DNA of 6,552 bases, taken from the NCBI GenBank assembly GCA_903862805.1, contig CAIOZP010000114.1:1-6552 (forward strand), written 5' to 3'. Made by a program: the position numbers and the translations under genes. This stretch comes from an uncultured Fibrobacterota bacterium (GTDB lineage: Bacteria > Fibrobacterota > Chitinivibrionia > Chitinivibrionales > CAIOZP01). Position 1 is the stretch's first letter. Every line of letters starts with the position of its first letter. This document shows positions 1 through 6,477 of this stretch, piece by piece. The notes under the pieces are model-generated. The model ran no database searches and had not been told where the DNA came from. It saw nothing but the letters and a program-made list of their open reading frames with translations.

Positions 1-87
1 GAGCACGACGATCAGGTCACGCTGTTTCGCGATTCCCTGTAAAAACGGATTGCTGTTAAGCGAGCCAATGGCCCCACGCATATTCAT
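1..87 (-). CDS. Partial gene leaving the left edge, possibly flagellar export protein FlhA (N-terminus only)
   Basis: An open frame on the minus strand starts at ATG 87-85 (a second in-frame ATG is at 81-79) and runs off position 1, giving 29 residues. The end of the fragment, NPFLQGIAKQRDLIVVL, is a short polar region with basic residues followed by the start of a hydrophobic segment. FlhA proteins usually have such a short polar N-terminus just before their first membrane helix. The flagellar genes at the other end of the window make FlhA reasonable, but 29 residues before any diagnostic motif cannot prove it. Another membrane protein is possible. No good ribosome binding site is visible: the nearest AAGG lies 17 bases before ATG 87. 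The frame is open further upstream to a TGA near 144-142, with no ATG or GTG start. If FlhA, it would be a core inner-membrane gate component of the flagellar type III export apparatus. Confidence 0.45.
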   Translation of the reverse strand, partial: MNMRGAIGSLNSNPFLQGIAKQRDLIVVL

Positions 88-366
88 ATAAGCAGAATAT
101 ACAGCCTTGCAAAGGATTTCAGGGTGATAAACGGCTATTTGTCAGGCATTTTTTTAGCTTTTGTTGATGACAAAAAACGGCCGCCACGGATTATCCGAAA
201 CGGTCATGACTTTTATGTACAAAAAGGAATATCGTCATAAAATTTTAGGAACTTGCAATTTGAAGAAAATTTCTTATATGAAGCGTCGTAATGAATCTCT
301 GTCATTAATTATTTTGCAGAACTTCCGAAAAAAACTTCGGTTCAATAACTTTACGAAAGGTTTCAA
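88..366. other. Intergenic region between divergent genes (279 bp)
   Basis: This gap separates the left-edge minus-strand gene from the FKBP gene. It is AT-rich in its right half and should hold promoters for both directions. I see no convincing small gene: the plus-strand frame from 161 runs out of frame into the FKBP gene, and its residues look random. Visible details are a candidate promoter at 253-280, the 8-bp palindrome GTCATGAC at 203-210 with related half-sites near 164-169 (GATGAC) and 233-238 (CGTCAT), and a weak hairpin with arms CCGAA 325-329 and TTCGG 336-340 in the presumed leader of the FKBP gene. No convincing promoter was found for the minus-strand gene. Confidence 0.6.
253..280 (+). 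promoter_or_regulatory. Candidate sigma-70-type promoter for the FKBP gene
   Basis: TTGCAA at 253-258 resembles a -35 element. It is separated by 16 bases from TATATG at 275-280, or by 15 bases from TTATAT at 274-279, either of which could act as a -10. Transcription would start near 287, leaving a leader of about 80 bases before ATG 367. This rests on matching a consensus in AT-rich DNA, where chance matches are common. Confidence 0.3.
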
Positions 367-1152
367 ATGGCAAAGCAGATCATTACCGCGGCAGCTACGC
401 TTTTCGCGGTGACACTGTTCTCGTGCGACGGTATCGGGCAGATCGGTTCCAAGAAAATCGTCGATCCGAAAGACAAATTCTCCTACGCAATCGGCCTCCA
501 GATGGGTGGTAGCCTTGTTGATGTCAGCAGCCACGTCAATGTCAAGATGGTCATCGCGGGCATCCAGGACACGATTGACAAAAAAGGAAACCGCATGACC
601 GATAAGGAAGTTGCGGCCATCATGGACACGATGATGAAAGTGATCCAGAAGGAAAAGATGGAAGAAATGCAGAAGAAGGCTGTCGAGAACAAGAAAGCCG
701 CTGACGATTTCTTTACAAAGAACAAGTCTAAAGCCGGCGTCGTAACAACGGCAACCGGACTCCAGTACGAAGTGATCACCAAGGGCACAGGCCCGCTTCC
801 GACAGCAACCGACGAGGTCAAGGTCAACTACGTCGGAACATTGCTTGACGGAAAAGAATTCGACAGCAGCATCAAGCGCGGTCAGCCTGCAACGTTCAAG
901 GTCGGAATGGTTATTCCAGGTTGGACAGAAGGCATTCAGCTCATGCCGGTTGGAAGCAAGTACAAGTTTTACATCCCGCCGACCCTCGGCTACGGCGAAC
1001 GTGGCGCTGGCCCGGTAATCCCGCCGAACTCGGCACTTATCTTCGAGGTCGAGCTTCTTGAAATTGTCAAGGCCGACGCAGTTCCAGCAGCTCCCGGCAC
1101 AACTGCCGAACCGGCAAAGCCAGCCGTACAGCAGGCCCCGGCAAAGAAGTAA
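367..1152 (+). CDS. FKBP-type peptidyl-prolyl cis-trans isomerase, FkpA/Mip-like lipoprotein
   Basis: The 261-residue product should catalyse cis-trans isomerisation of prolyl bonds and act as a folding helper outside the cytoplasm. Residues 1-19 form a signal peptide ending in a lipobox, L17-F18-S19-C20, so C20 would be lipidated. Residues about 35-120 fit the FKBP N-terminal dimerisation region, with a long charged helix at about 76-120. Residues about 130-234 are the FKBP domain. By motif comparison with FKBP12 the active-site residues are all present: Y155, F165, D166, F177, V182, I183, W186, Y209 and F226. The last 25 or so residues are a Pro/Ala-rich tail with a KK end. GAAAGG at 355-360 sits six bases before the ATG and supports this start. 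Asp at +2 after the lipid cysteine would favour inner-membrane retention under the E. coli rule, which may not hold in this organism. The gene stands alone and converges on the radical SAM gene. Family assignment is firm; location is inferred. Confidence 0.93.
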   Translation: MAKQIITAAATLFAVTLFSCDGIGQIGSKKIVDPKDKFSYAIGLQMGGSLVDVSSHVNVKMVIAGIQDTIDKKGNRMTDKEVAAIMDTMMKVIQKEKMEEMQKKAVENKKAADDFFTKNKSKAGVVTTATGLQYEVITKGTGPLPTATDEVKVNYVGTLLDGKEFDSSIKRGQPATFKVGMVIPGWTEGIQLMPVGSKYKFYIPPTLGYGERGAGPVIPPNSALIFEVELLEIVKADAVPAAPGTTAEPAKPAVQQAPAKK

Positions 1153-1185
1153 TCTCTGATCCGATAAATCGGGATTGACAGAATA

Positions 1186-1217
1186 AGAAAGGCCCTGATG
1201 AAAGTCAGGGCCTTTCT
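1186..1217. terminator. Bidirectional intrinsic terminator between convergent genes
   Basis: A perfect 13-bp inverted repeat has arms AGAAAGGCCCTGA at 1186-1198 and TCAGGGCCTTTCT at 1205-1217, with a six-base loop. It lies 33 bases after the FKBP stop codon and 12 bases after the radical SAM stop codon on the other strand, as expected of a shared terminator. The T-tract is weak: TTTCT ends the plus-strand arm, and the minus strand reads TTTCTTATTC. A smaller hairpin (CCGA 1161-1164, TCGG 1169-1172) precedes it. Confidence 0.8.
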
Positions 1218-1229
1218 CATGGAGTAAAT

Positions 1230-2207
1230 CTACCGAGCTACTCTCGGTATTCGGCAAGCGACATATTTCCTCCACGCATACTTCATCTTTGCCATCAGAC
1301 TATGCTCGAAGTAAGGGTGAACGAATCTGTCGGTGAAGCTTGGGTCGAAATAGCAGTTGATGTGACATCCGGCGCAGAACATTTCCCTACCCTGCCGTTT
1401 CTCCGCACTTTTTCGTACACTGCCTCTCAGCGCATCTAACAGATTTCCGTTGAGTTTCAGCACGGTTGACTTGTGATGATAGCAAGGCAGAGCCAAAGAA
1501 TTATCGGGAAGGATCACCACAGCCGCCGAAACCGCTCGGCACAATGGCTTTGTGAAGTTGTTCCCGCCGTTTTCCCGTAATGTCAAGTGTGCCGTATTCA
1601 AATAGACCGAACGATGCTTTGAAAATTTTCTTGCTTTTTCATGTGTCTCTGGCCTGATATTATCCATGCTGCCGTCGGTCTGAAAAACCGGATCGAGAAT
1701 CGCGACGAGTCCATATTTTTCGGCAAGAGTCATCACACCTTCAAATGAGCCAATATTCTCGTCGGTGTATGTGAAAAGCAGGTCTGGACGAAGCCCCGCG
1801 GCCAGTGCAGGTTCGATGCTCGCAACAACAGCATCGAAAGATTTGACTCCGCGAATATGATCGTGAAGTTCTGCATTGTCAGCATCGAGACTAAAGTGGA
1901 GCAGATCTATCAGACCGGCAAGTTCATGTACTCGTTTACAAAAGAGAATGCAGTTGGTGGTTACCGATGTAACAAAACCAAGTCGCTTTGCCTCGCGCAG
2001 CATCTCTGGTAGATTGGCATGCAGAAGCGGTTCACCACCGGTGAAGTCGACAAAACGACAACCGGCACGACGGGCATCGGCAAGGTTCAGCTTGACATCT
2101 GCGAGTACGGCATCGACCTTTTCATTTTCACACCAGATCTCACAAAAACTGCACTTTGCGTTACAGCGATTTGTGATGTAATAGTGAAGCAATGTCGGGC
2201 GTGACAT
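1230..2207 (-). CDS. Radical SAM protein with C-terminal SPASM/twitch-like cysteine set, function unknown
   Basis: The predicted 325-residue protein is a radical SAM enzyme: it would bind a [4Fe-4S] cluster and S-adenosylmethionine and start radical chemistry. The cluster motif CNAKCSFC gives C15, C19 and C22 in the CX3CX2C spacing, followed by a GGEP motif at 57-60 and SLDAD at 106-110, typical of the family barrel. The C-terminal part holds C223, C242, then C278, C281 and C285 (FCAGCHINC), which looks like a SPASM or twitch auxiliary cluster site. Such domains occur in enzymes that modify peptides or sugars and in other subfamilies, so the substrate is not predictable. I chose ATG 2207 because homology-like sequence begins there and it lies one base after the glycosyltransferase stop codon. 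The longer frame from GTG 2312 overlaps that gene by about 100 bases and its extra residues look unrelated. The pair is probably cotranscribed and translationally coupled. GGAAAGG lies 14 bases before the ATG, rather far for a ribosome binding site. Confidence 0.88.
   Translation of the reverse strand: MSRPTLLHYYITNRCNAKCSFCEIWCENEKVDAVLADVKLNLADARRAGCRFVDFTGGEPLLHANLPEMLREAKRLGFVTSVTTNCILFCKRVHELAGLIDLLHFSLDADNAELHDHIRGVKSFDAVVASIEPALAAGLRPDLLFTYTDENIGSFEGVMTLAEKYGLVAILDPVFQTDGSMDNIRPETHEKARKFSKHRSVYLNTAHLTLRENGGNNFTKPLCRAVSAAVVILPDNSLALPCYHHKSTVLKLNGNLLDALRGSVRKSAEKRQGREMFCAGCHINCYFDPSFTDRFVHPYFEHSLMAKMKYAWRKYVACRIPRVAR
1231..1249. repeat. Perfect 7-bp hairpin over the radical SAM stop codon
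   Basis: Arms TACCGAG (1231-1237) and CTCGGTA (1243-1249) enclose a five-base loop. The repeat covers the last codons and most of the TAG stop (1232-1230) of the radical SAM gene, just before the larger terminator. It could help protect or end the transcript, or be chance. Confidence 0.4.
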
Positions 2208-2208
2208 A

Positions 2209-3315
2209 TTAAACAGTGTCGCCTTTCCAGACAACTTTTCCGGCGAAAAGAATCTGCCACAAACCAAAGACCGATTGTACACACATAAAAAGATAGAAGA
2301 GCGGAAATTCACCAGACTTCACAGCAGATCCGTTGATACGAAAAACCCTTCTGACAAAAAGCCACATCAAAAACAAGTTGACAAATGCTACGAGTGCGGC
2401 CGGACCATTTAGCAATCCGAGCAGCACCGCTATGAAGCAGAAATTCTGTAGGCCAATTGCGGCAATGGAAATAATCAAAGGGTTCCCGCGACGCATTCCA
2501 CCTTTTGTCCAGCGGAGTGCCTGTCTTGCAAATGAGCCAAAGTCAGGGCAGGGAAGTGTCTGAACCGATACAGTAAATGGCTGCGTCTGTCTGCATGAAA
2601 AACCCGACTCTGATATGCGAGCAAGTAGATCGCAATCTTCGACGATACTATAACCCAACCCTCTCATTCCGCCGACTTTTTCCCATGCGGCACGCGAGAC
2701 CGCCATGTTGTTTCCCATACATGCGCCACGCATTTTCGCCTTGTCAAATGCGAATGCAACGGCAAACAAAAAATCAAGCTGCCATGCCTGATAACGCTCG
2801 AAAGGAACCATCTGGTTGTGCAAAAGCTCCGTGCGACCGCAGACGCATCCGGTTTTTTCATCAGTGGAGTTCATGAGCAAACTGATCCAGTTGGATGACG
2901 GCCGTGCATCGGCATCGGTAAATACAAACCACTCGCCGAAAGCGGCGGCGGTTCCGGCATCAAGCGCCTGTTGTTTACCGGTAAGCTTGACAGAAGGAGA
3001 GTGGCCGGAATCGATCATCCGGAAGTTTTTGTGCCGTGCCAGAAAGGGTGAAACGATTTTGGCAAAACCATCGGCCGACCTGTCGTTTACCAGAACGACT
3101 TCAAATTGACCGCTGTAATCCTGTGCGGTAAGTCCATCGAGAAGAGTCTGTAGATTATTTTCCTCATCACGAAACGGAACGATGACTGATACATACGGCG
3201 TCCTATCAGCATCGCCGATATGCTTGACCGAATGCGAATAAACAGCCAAAAGCATCCGCAAAAGGTACGCGGTACAGACAAGAGGCAAAAGTATCAGAAA
3301 AAATTCCATGAACAT
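2209..3315 (-). CDS. Membrane-anchored family 2 glycosyltransferase
   Basis: This protein, 368 residues from ATG 3315, should transfer a sugar from an activated donor to a lipid or other acceptor at the cytoplasmic face of the inner membrane. One N-terminal hydrophobic segment (about 1-20) precedes a GT-A domain beginning VSVIVPFRDEENN near residue 42. Visible family motifs are VNDRS (D78), the DXD-type TDADARP (D134, D136), an ED pair at 226-227 and QALRW at 265-269, the Q/RXXRW motif of membrane GT2 enzymes. Three hydrophobic segments follow at about 280-303, 306-325 and 337-359. This layout is seen in many lipid and carotenoid glycosyltransferases and some polysaccharide synthases, so donor and acceptor cannot be named. 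The start is uncertain: TTG 3336, ATG 3315 and ATG 3309 are all in frame and none has a strong ribosome binding site. Its TAA stop at 2211-2209 is one base from the start of the radical SAM gene, suggesting a two-gene operon. It is divergent from acpS. Confidence 0.9.
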   Translation of the reverse strand: MFMEFFLILLPLVCTAYLLRMLLAVYSHSVKHIGDADRTPYVSVIVPFRDEENNLQTLLDGLTAQDYSGQFEVVLVNDRSADGFAKIVSPFLARHKNFRMIDSGHSPSVKLTGKQQALDAGTAAAFGEWFVFTDADARPSSNWISLLMNSTDEKTGCVCGRTELLHNQMVPFERYQAWQLDFLFAVAFAFDKAKMRGACMGNNMAVSRAAWEKVGGMRGLGYSIVEDCDLLARISESGFSCRQTQPFTVSVQTLPCPDFGSFARQALRWTKGGMRRGNPLIISIAAIGLQNFCFIAVLLGLLNGPAALVAFVNLFLMWLFVRRVFRINGSAVKSGEFPLFYLFMCVQSVFGLWQILFAGKVVWKGDTV

Positions 3316-3384
3316 ATCCGTTAATTCAACGAGCAACCGTTTTCAGCTGTGAAATATATTCGAGGCGCATAAGACAGGATTATC
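3316..3384. promoter_or_regulatory. Short divergent intergenic region between the glycosyltransferase gene and acpS
   Basis: These 69 bases must hold the starts of two divergent transcripts unless one is read from further away. The symmetric AT-rich element AATATATT (3353-3360) could serve as a -10 in either direction, but I see no good -35 on either side. AGGA at 3376-3379, five bases before ATG 3385, is the likely acpS ribosome binding site. Confidence 0.35.
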
Positions 3385-3795
3385 ATGGTAAGCGGAATCG
3401 GAACCGACATAACAGAAATAGCACGAATCCGTAAACTTTATGTCGAATACGGGAGCATTTTTCTTGATCGCGTATTTACAAAAGAGGAACAGGACTACTG
3501 CCTCCCGATGGCTGATCCGGTGCCGTCGCTCGCCGCGAGATGGGCCGCAAAGGAAGCCTTCTACAAGGCGCTGCCAGCATCGTGCAAAGAACATGGAACC
3601 TGGCGTGGAGTCTCGGTGATCAAGAGTGAAGGCGGAATTCCTTCGTTCAAAGTTGTCGATCCAAAACTCACCCAAGCTCTCCATGAAGAGGCTATTTCCG
3701 CAATTCACCTGAGCATCAGCCATGAAAAGTCCCATGCTCTGGCGTTTGTGATCATGGAAAAACAGCTTTGGTGCGACAATTCGTCATCCGACTGA
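3385..3795 (+). CDS. acpS: Holo-[acyl-carrier-protein] synthase AcpS
   Basis: The 136-residue product moves 4'-phosphopantetheine from coenzyme A to the conserved serine of apo-acyl carrier protein, the activation step for fatty acid synthesis in the cytoplasm. The N-terminal GIGTDI motif holds D8, and ARWAAKEAFYKAL holds E57 and K61; D8 and E57 match the family's magnesium ligands, and K61 the conserved lysine of this motif. The closing HLSISHE motif lies at about residues 107-114. Length is slightly above the roughly 120-126 residues common for trimeric AcpS; the extra part is a C-terminal tail after the last family strand (residues about 124-136), with one cysteine and a run of serines. 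ATG 3385 is supported by AGGA five bases upstream and by GIGTD falling at the usual distance from the start. It is a single gene here, divergent from the glycosyltransferase and upstream of the flagellar unit, with a 201-bp gap that argues for separate transcription. Confidence 0.95.
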   Translation: MVSGIGTDITEIARIRKLYVEYGSIFLDRVFTKEEQDYCLPMADPVPSLAARWAAKEAFYKALPASCKEHGTWRGVSVIKSEGGIPSFKVVDPKLTQALHEEAISAIHLSISHEKSHALAFVIMEKQLWCDNSSSD

Positions 3796-3996
3796 AACCA
3801 GTATTGCCCAAACCCATCAGTAAATGCGAATTTACCCTAAATCATCGGCATTTTCTGCTTTTGTCATCAATAAAATTTCAGATCCCGAAATCACTTTTAA
3901 GTTCCAATTTATTTACGGGGAAATAATCAAACCTGTTAAGAAAAATTCCGCAACTGCCGATAGATGTAAAAGGACTTCCTGAAATAGGAGCATATC
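3796..3996 (+). other. Intergenic region between acpS and fliD (201 bp)
   Basis: The region is AT-rich and holds no credible gene. Its left part has a 6-bp hairpin, GTAAAT (3820-3825) and ATTTAC (3830-3835) around a GCGA loop, 24 bases after the acpS stop; without a T-tract it is at best a weak terminator. Its right part holds the sigma-28 promoter at 3937-3963 and the fliD ribosome binding site. Confidence 0.6.
3937..3963 (+). promoter_or_regulatory. Sigma-28 (FliA) flagellar promoter for fliD
   Basis: TAAGAAAA at 3937-3944, an 11-base spacer, and GCCGATAG at 3956-3963 match the FliA consensus TAAAGTTT-N11-GCCGATAA, with seven of eight bases identical in the -10. It is placed 33 bases before the fliD start and reads toward it, so transcription would begin near 3970. 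Late flagellar genes such as fliD and fliS are commonly FliA-dependent. This implies the genome encodes FliA, which is not in the window. Confidence 0.85.
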
Positions 3997-6033
3997 ATGG
4001 CTACTACAACGAGCAGCGTCAGCAGTGGAATTAACATCTCGACCCTTACCGGTTCGGGTATTGATACCAATTCCCTTATTACCCAGCTTGTCCAGCTTGA
4101 GCAGGACAAGGTCACGAAAGTCCAGACACAGGCTGACTCATATCAAACAAGAATTACCACCTATGATTCGATCAATGCCGGTGTCACGGATATTCAGACC
4201 AAACTCAATGCCCTGAATGATGCCGGATTCAGCACGTTTACCACTACAAGCTCAAATCCCAGTGTGGTTAGTTTGGCGGCCGCTTCCGGCGGAACACCCG
4301 GCGATTATTCGCTCGACATATACCAGACCGCCAAAGCCGAAAAGGTCATCAGTTCCGACCAGAAAATATCGAGCCAGACAGCCGCACTTTCCGCAGCCGG
4401 AATAACCAATGGCACCATCACAATAAACGGCGTTGACATTACCGTAAATTCAACCGACACGATCCAAGATCTCCGTGCAAAAATAAACAACACGACCAAA
4501 GCCGACGGTAGCGCGCTCGGAGTCAACGCTTCGGTGGTGCAGGTTTCTGCAAACAATTTCAGGCTTGTTTTGAGCGCATCAAACACTGTTACTACATCGA
4601 CGAGCGGAACCACGACAAGCACTCAGAACAACACCATGACACTTAAAGACACCACCGGTTCCGTGCTTCAGAATCTTGGACTGATTCAGGATGCAAACGG
4701 CGGACTTGGTGTAACCAATCAGGTAATTCAGTCGAACGACAGTATCGCCGATGCTTTTTCAGCGCTTGCCATCGGCCAGACAATTACGTTTACCGGAACC
4801 GACCACGCCGGAAATGCTGTGAACGGCAGTTTTGTAAAACAGTCGAACAATATCAGCGACCTTCAGACAAGCATCTACACTGCCTTTCACGGAATGGCGA
4901 ATGTAAACATAGCCGACAGTGCGTCCGGCGGCCAACTGAGTCTGACAGATAACGTCGGCGGAACATCGGCGATGGCCCTGACATCTTTGAATTTTGGAGC
5001 CACCTCGCACACGGCAGCAACAGCCACTGTCGGAACTCAGGGGCAGAATGTTCTGTCCGTCGGACAAAACGCATACTTCGCAGTTGACGGCGTTCTGATG
5101 AATAACGCGACGAACACCGCAAGCGGATTCATTCAGGGAGTGACGCTCACCCTCGCAGGAAAAACCAATGGCACATCGGCGGAAATTTCAATCGCCCGTG
5201 ACATGACTTCTATCTCCCAGAAAATCACTGATCTGCTCACTTCGTACAACACATTGCTGAACTATGTAAATCAGGAAACCAAATACGGCGACACAACGAG
5301 TGGAACCACCAACGGATCAATCGCCGGTGACATGACCGCAAGAACTATCGTCCAGCAGATTCACGACGCGCTTATTTCCGAAGTCAATACCAATGCCGGA
5401 ACACAGATAACATCGCTTGCCATGATTGGACTGACAACCAACACAACCGATGGAACACTTTCCATCGACAGTGCGAAACTTACCGACGCGTTGACGAATC
5501 ATTTCAATGATGTCGAAAATCTCTTTGTAACAAGAGGATATTCGGACGTCTCCGGAATTGCGATGGGCCGATCAACGAGCAGTAGCACAGACGGCGTTTA
5601 TTCTCTTTCGGAAGTCGATGCAAACAATGTTCAGGTCACGAGTCCCGATGGAACATCACAGACCATCGCAAGATCCGGCGACATCGTTTATATCACCAGT
5701 GGTCAAGGAAACGGTCTTGGTATAACCTATCCATCAGGTACCGGTAATGCCACCTTTACATTTTCAAACGGAATCAACGGACTTCTCGGCAAGATCCTGA
5801 CGAATATCACCGACCCGCTTGAAGGCACCATAAAGATGCAGGATGATTCCTTCAACGACACGATCAAGCGGCTCAACGATCAGGTGACAACCATGCAGAC
5901 AAACGTAGATTCATACAAGACACGTCTGACAAACGAATTTGCAGCCATGAATGCCAACCTTCAGACATTGAAATCCCAGATGAGCAATATGCTATCGCAG
6001 CTTGGTACGACAACAAGTTCAACTACGAATTAA
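3997..6033 (+). CDS. fliD: Flagellar filament capping protein FliD (hook-associated protein 2), enlarged
   Basis: FliD forms the oligomeric cap at the tip of the flagellar filament and helps flagellin subunits fold into place after export. Residues about 12-115 match the FliD N-terminal region, including TGSGIDTNSLITQLVQLE. Residues about 137-195 look like a flagellin hook IN motif (GTITINGVDITVNSTDT). Residues about 345-670 fit the FliD C-terminal region, opening with VGQNAYFAVDGV and closing with heptad-like coiled coil at about 612-665. At 678 residues it is longer than the 450-500 of many FliDs. The extra length lies in a Thr/Ser-rich linker (about 196-216), a beta-rich block (about 245-335) and a second insert within the C-terminal region (about 517-590). 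I see no cysteine, usual for exported axial proteins, and no signal peptide, as expected for type III export. AGGAG at 3986-3990, six bases before the ATG, supports the start. It leads an operon with fliS, 12 bases downstream. Confidence 0.95.
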   Translation: MATTTSSVSSGINISTLTGSGIDTNSLITQLVQLEQDKVTKVQTQADSYQTRITTYDSINAGVTDIQTKLNALNDAGFSTFTTTSSNPSVVSLAAASGGTPGDYSLDIYQTAKAEKVISSDQKISSQTAALSAAGITNGTITINGVDITVNSTDTIQDLRAKINNTTKADGSALGVNASVVQVSANNFRLVLSASNTVTTSTSGTTTSTQNNTMTLKDTTGSVLQNLGLIQDANGGLGVTNQVIQSNDSIADAFSALAIGQTITFTGTDHAGNAVNGSFVKQSNNISDLQTSIYTAFHGMANVNIADSASGGQLSLTDNVGGTSAMALTSLNFGATSHTAATATVGTQGQNVLSVGQNAYFAVDGVLMNNATNTASGFIQGVTLTLAGKTNGTSAEISIARDMTSISQKITDLLTSYNTLLNYVNQETKYGDTTSGTTNGSIAGDMTARTIVQQIHDALISEVNTNAGTQITSLAMIGLTTNTTDGTLSIDSAKLTDALTNHFNDVENLFVTRGYSDVSGIAMGRSTSSSTDGVYSLSEVDANNVQVTSPDGTSQTIARSGDIVYITSGQGNGLGITYPSGTGNATFTFSNGINGLLGKILTNITDPLEGTIKMQDDSFNDTIKRLNDQVTTMQTNVDSYKTRLTNEFAAMNANLQTLKSQMSNMLSQLGTTTSSTTN

Positions 6034-6036
6034 CGC

Positions 6037-6043
6037 GGAGGAG
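6037..6043 (+). promoter_or_regulatory. Strong ribosome binding site of fliS
   Basis: GGAGGAG lies between the fliD stop (6031-6033) and the fliS ATG at 6046. The core GGAGG ends four bases before the ATG. It is the strongest Shine-Dalgarno match in the window and fixes the fliS start, suggesting high translation of the chaperone from the shared mRNA. Confidence 0.8.
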
Positions 6044-6045
6044 CC

Positions 6046-6477
6046 ATGAAGAACGCTTACACCACCTACAGAAACTCCAGCGTGGAAACCGCCGACCCTG
6101 GTCGCCTTATTCTGATCGTGTACGATGTGGCGATAAAGCACTGCCGCCTTGCGCTGGAGGTCATTGCAAAAAACGGAGACCTCATGGAACGCAATAAATA
6201 TCTCTACAAAGCTCAGGATGCAGTTACAGAACTGATGGGTTCGCTCAAACTCGATGTGGGCGAAATCTCCATCAATCTTTTCAGGCTCTATGAATACATG
6301 GGATGGAATCTGGTTCAGGCTGTAATAAAGAACGATCCGAAGTTTATTGATGAAGCGCTCCGCCATCTTGTGTCTCTGCGCGAAGCCTGGGAAGAAGCAT
6401 ATCGCAACATGCGCATAACCCAAGCCAATACCGCTGCGGGAAGCGCCACTGAAGGTGCTCTGGCAACGAGCCGATGA
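6046..6477 (+). CDS. fliS: Flagellin export chaperone FliS
   Basis: FliS binds the C-terminal part of newly made flagellin in the cytoplasm, keeps it from polymerising early and guides it to the flagellar export machine. The 143-residue, mostly helical product carries the family's N-terminal pattern YRNSSVETADPGRLILIVYD (residues 8-27), the conserved central region LKLDVGEISINLFRLYEYM (67-85) and LREAWEEA (111-118). The last 20 or so residues are a loose Ala/Thr/Ser tail. Length is close to the usual 125-140. Placement directly after fliD with a strong ribosome binding site is a very common arrangement. The flagellin gene it would serve is not in the window. Its TGA stop overlaps the ATG of the next gene. 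Confidence 0.95.
   Translation: MKNAYTTYRNSSVETADPGRLILIVYDVAIKHCRLALEVIAKNGDLMERNKYLYKAQDAVTELMGSLKLDVGEISINLFRLYEYMGWNLVQAVIKNDPKFIDEALRHLVSLREAWEEAYRNMRITQANTAAGSATEGALATSR

Noticed and set aside
1..42. Plus-strand tail of 13 codons ending in TAA at 40-42
   Set aside because: Too short to judge, and the opposite strand reads as a more plausible protein N-terminus.
82..107. TTGCAA-N16-TATATG on the minus strand as promoter for the left-edge gene
   Set aside because: The would-be -10 contains the ATG at 87-85, so transcription would begin inside the gene. I also saw no sigma-54 GG-N10-GC site or proper sigma-28 spacing there.
161..412. An 83-codon plus-strand frame before and into the FKBP gene
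   Set aside because: It overlaps the FKBP start in another frame, has no good ribosome binding site, and its residues look random.
274..1275. A 333-codon open frame on the minus strand opposite the FKBP gene
   Set aside because: It lies antisense to a clear FKBP gene, crosses the terminator and the end of the radical SAM gene, and its product is rich in Cys, His and Arg without any domain. It is a shadow of codon bias.
2208..2312. Longer radical SAM start at GTG 2312
   Set aside because: It adds 35 residues unlike the family and overlaps the end of the glycosyltransferase gene; ATG 2207 gives a normal N-terminus.
2577..3109. Plus-strand frames of about 100 codons opposite the glycosyltransferase gene
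   Set aside because: Antisense to well-supported GT2 motifs, with Arg/Pro/Cys-rich random-looking products.
4759..5122. Minus-strand frames of about 90-100 codons inside fliD
   Set aside because: Antisense shadows of a clear fliD with no domain features or ribosome binding sites.
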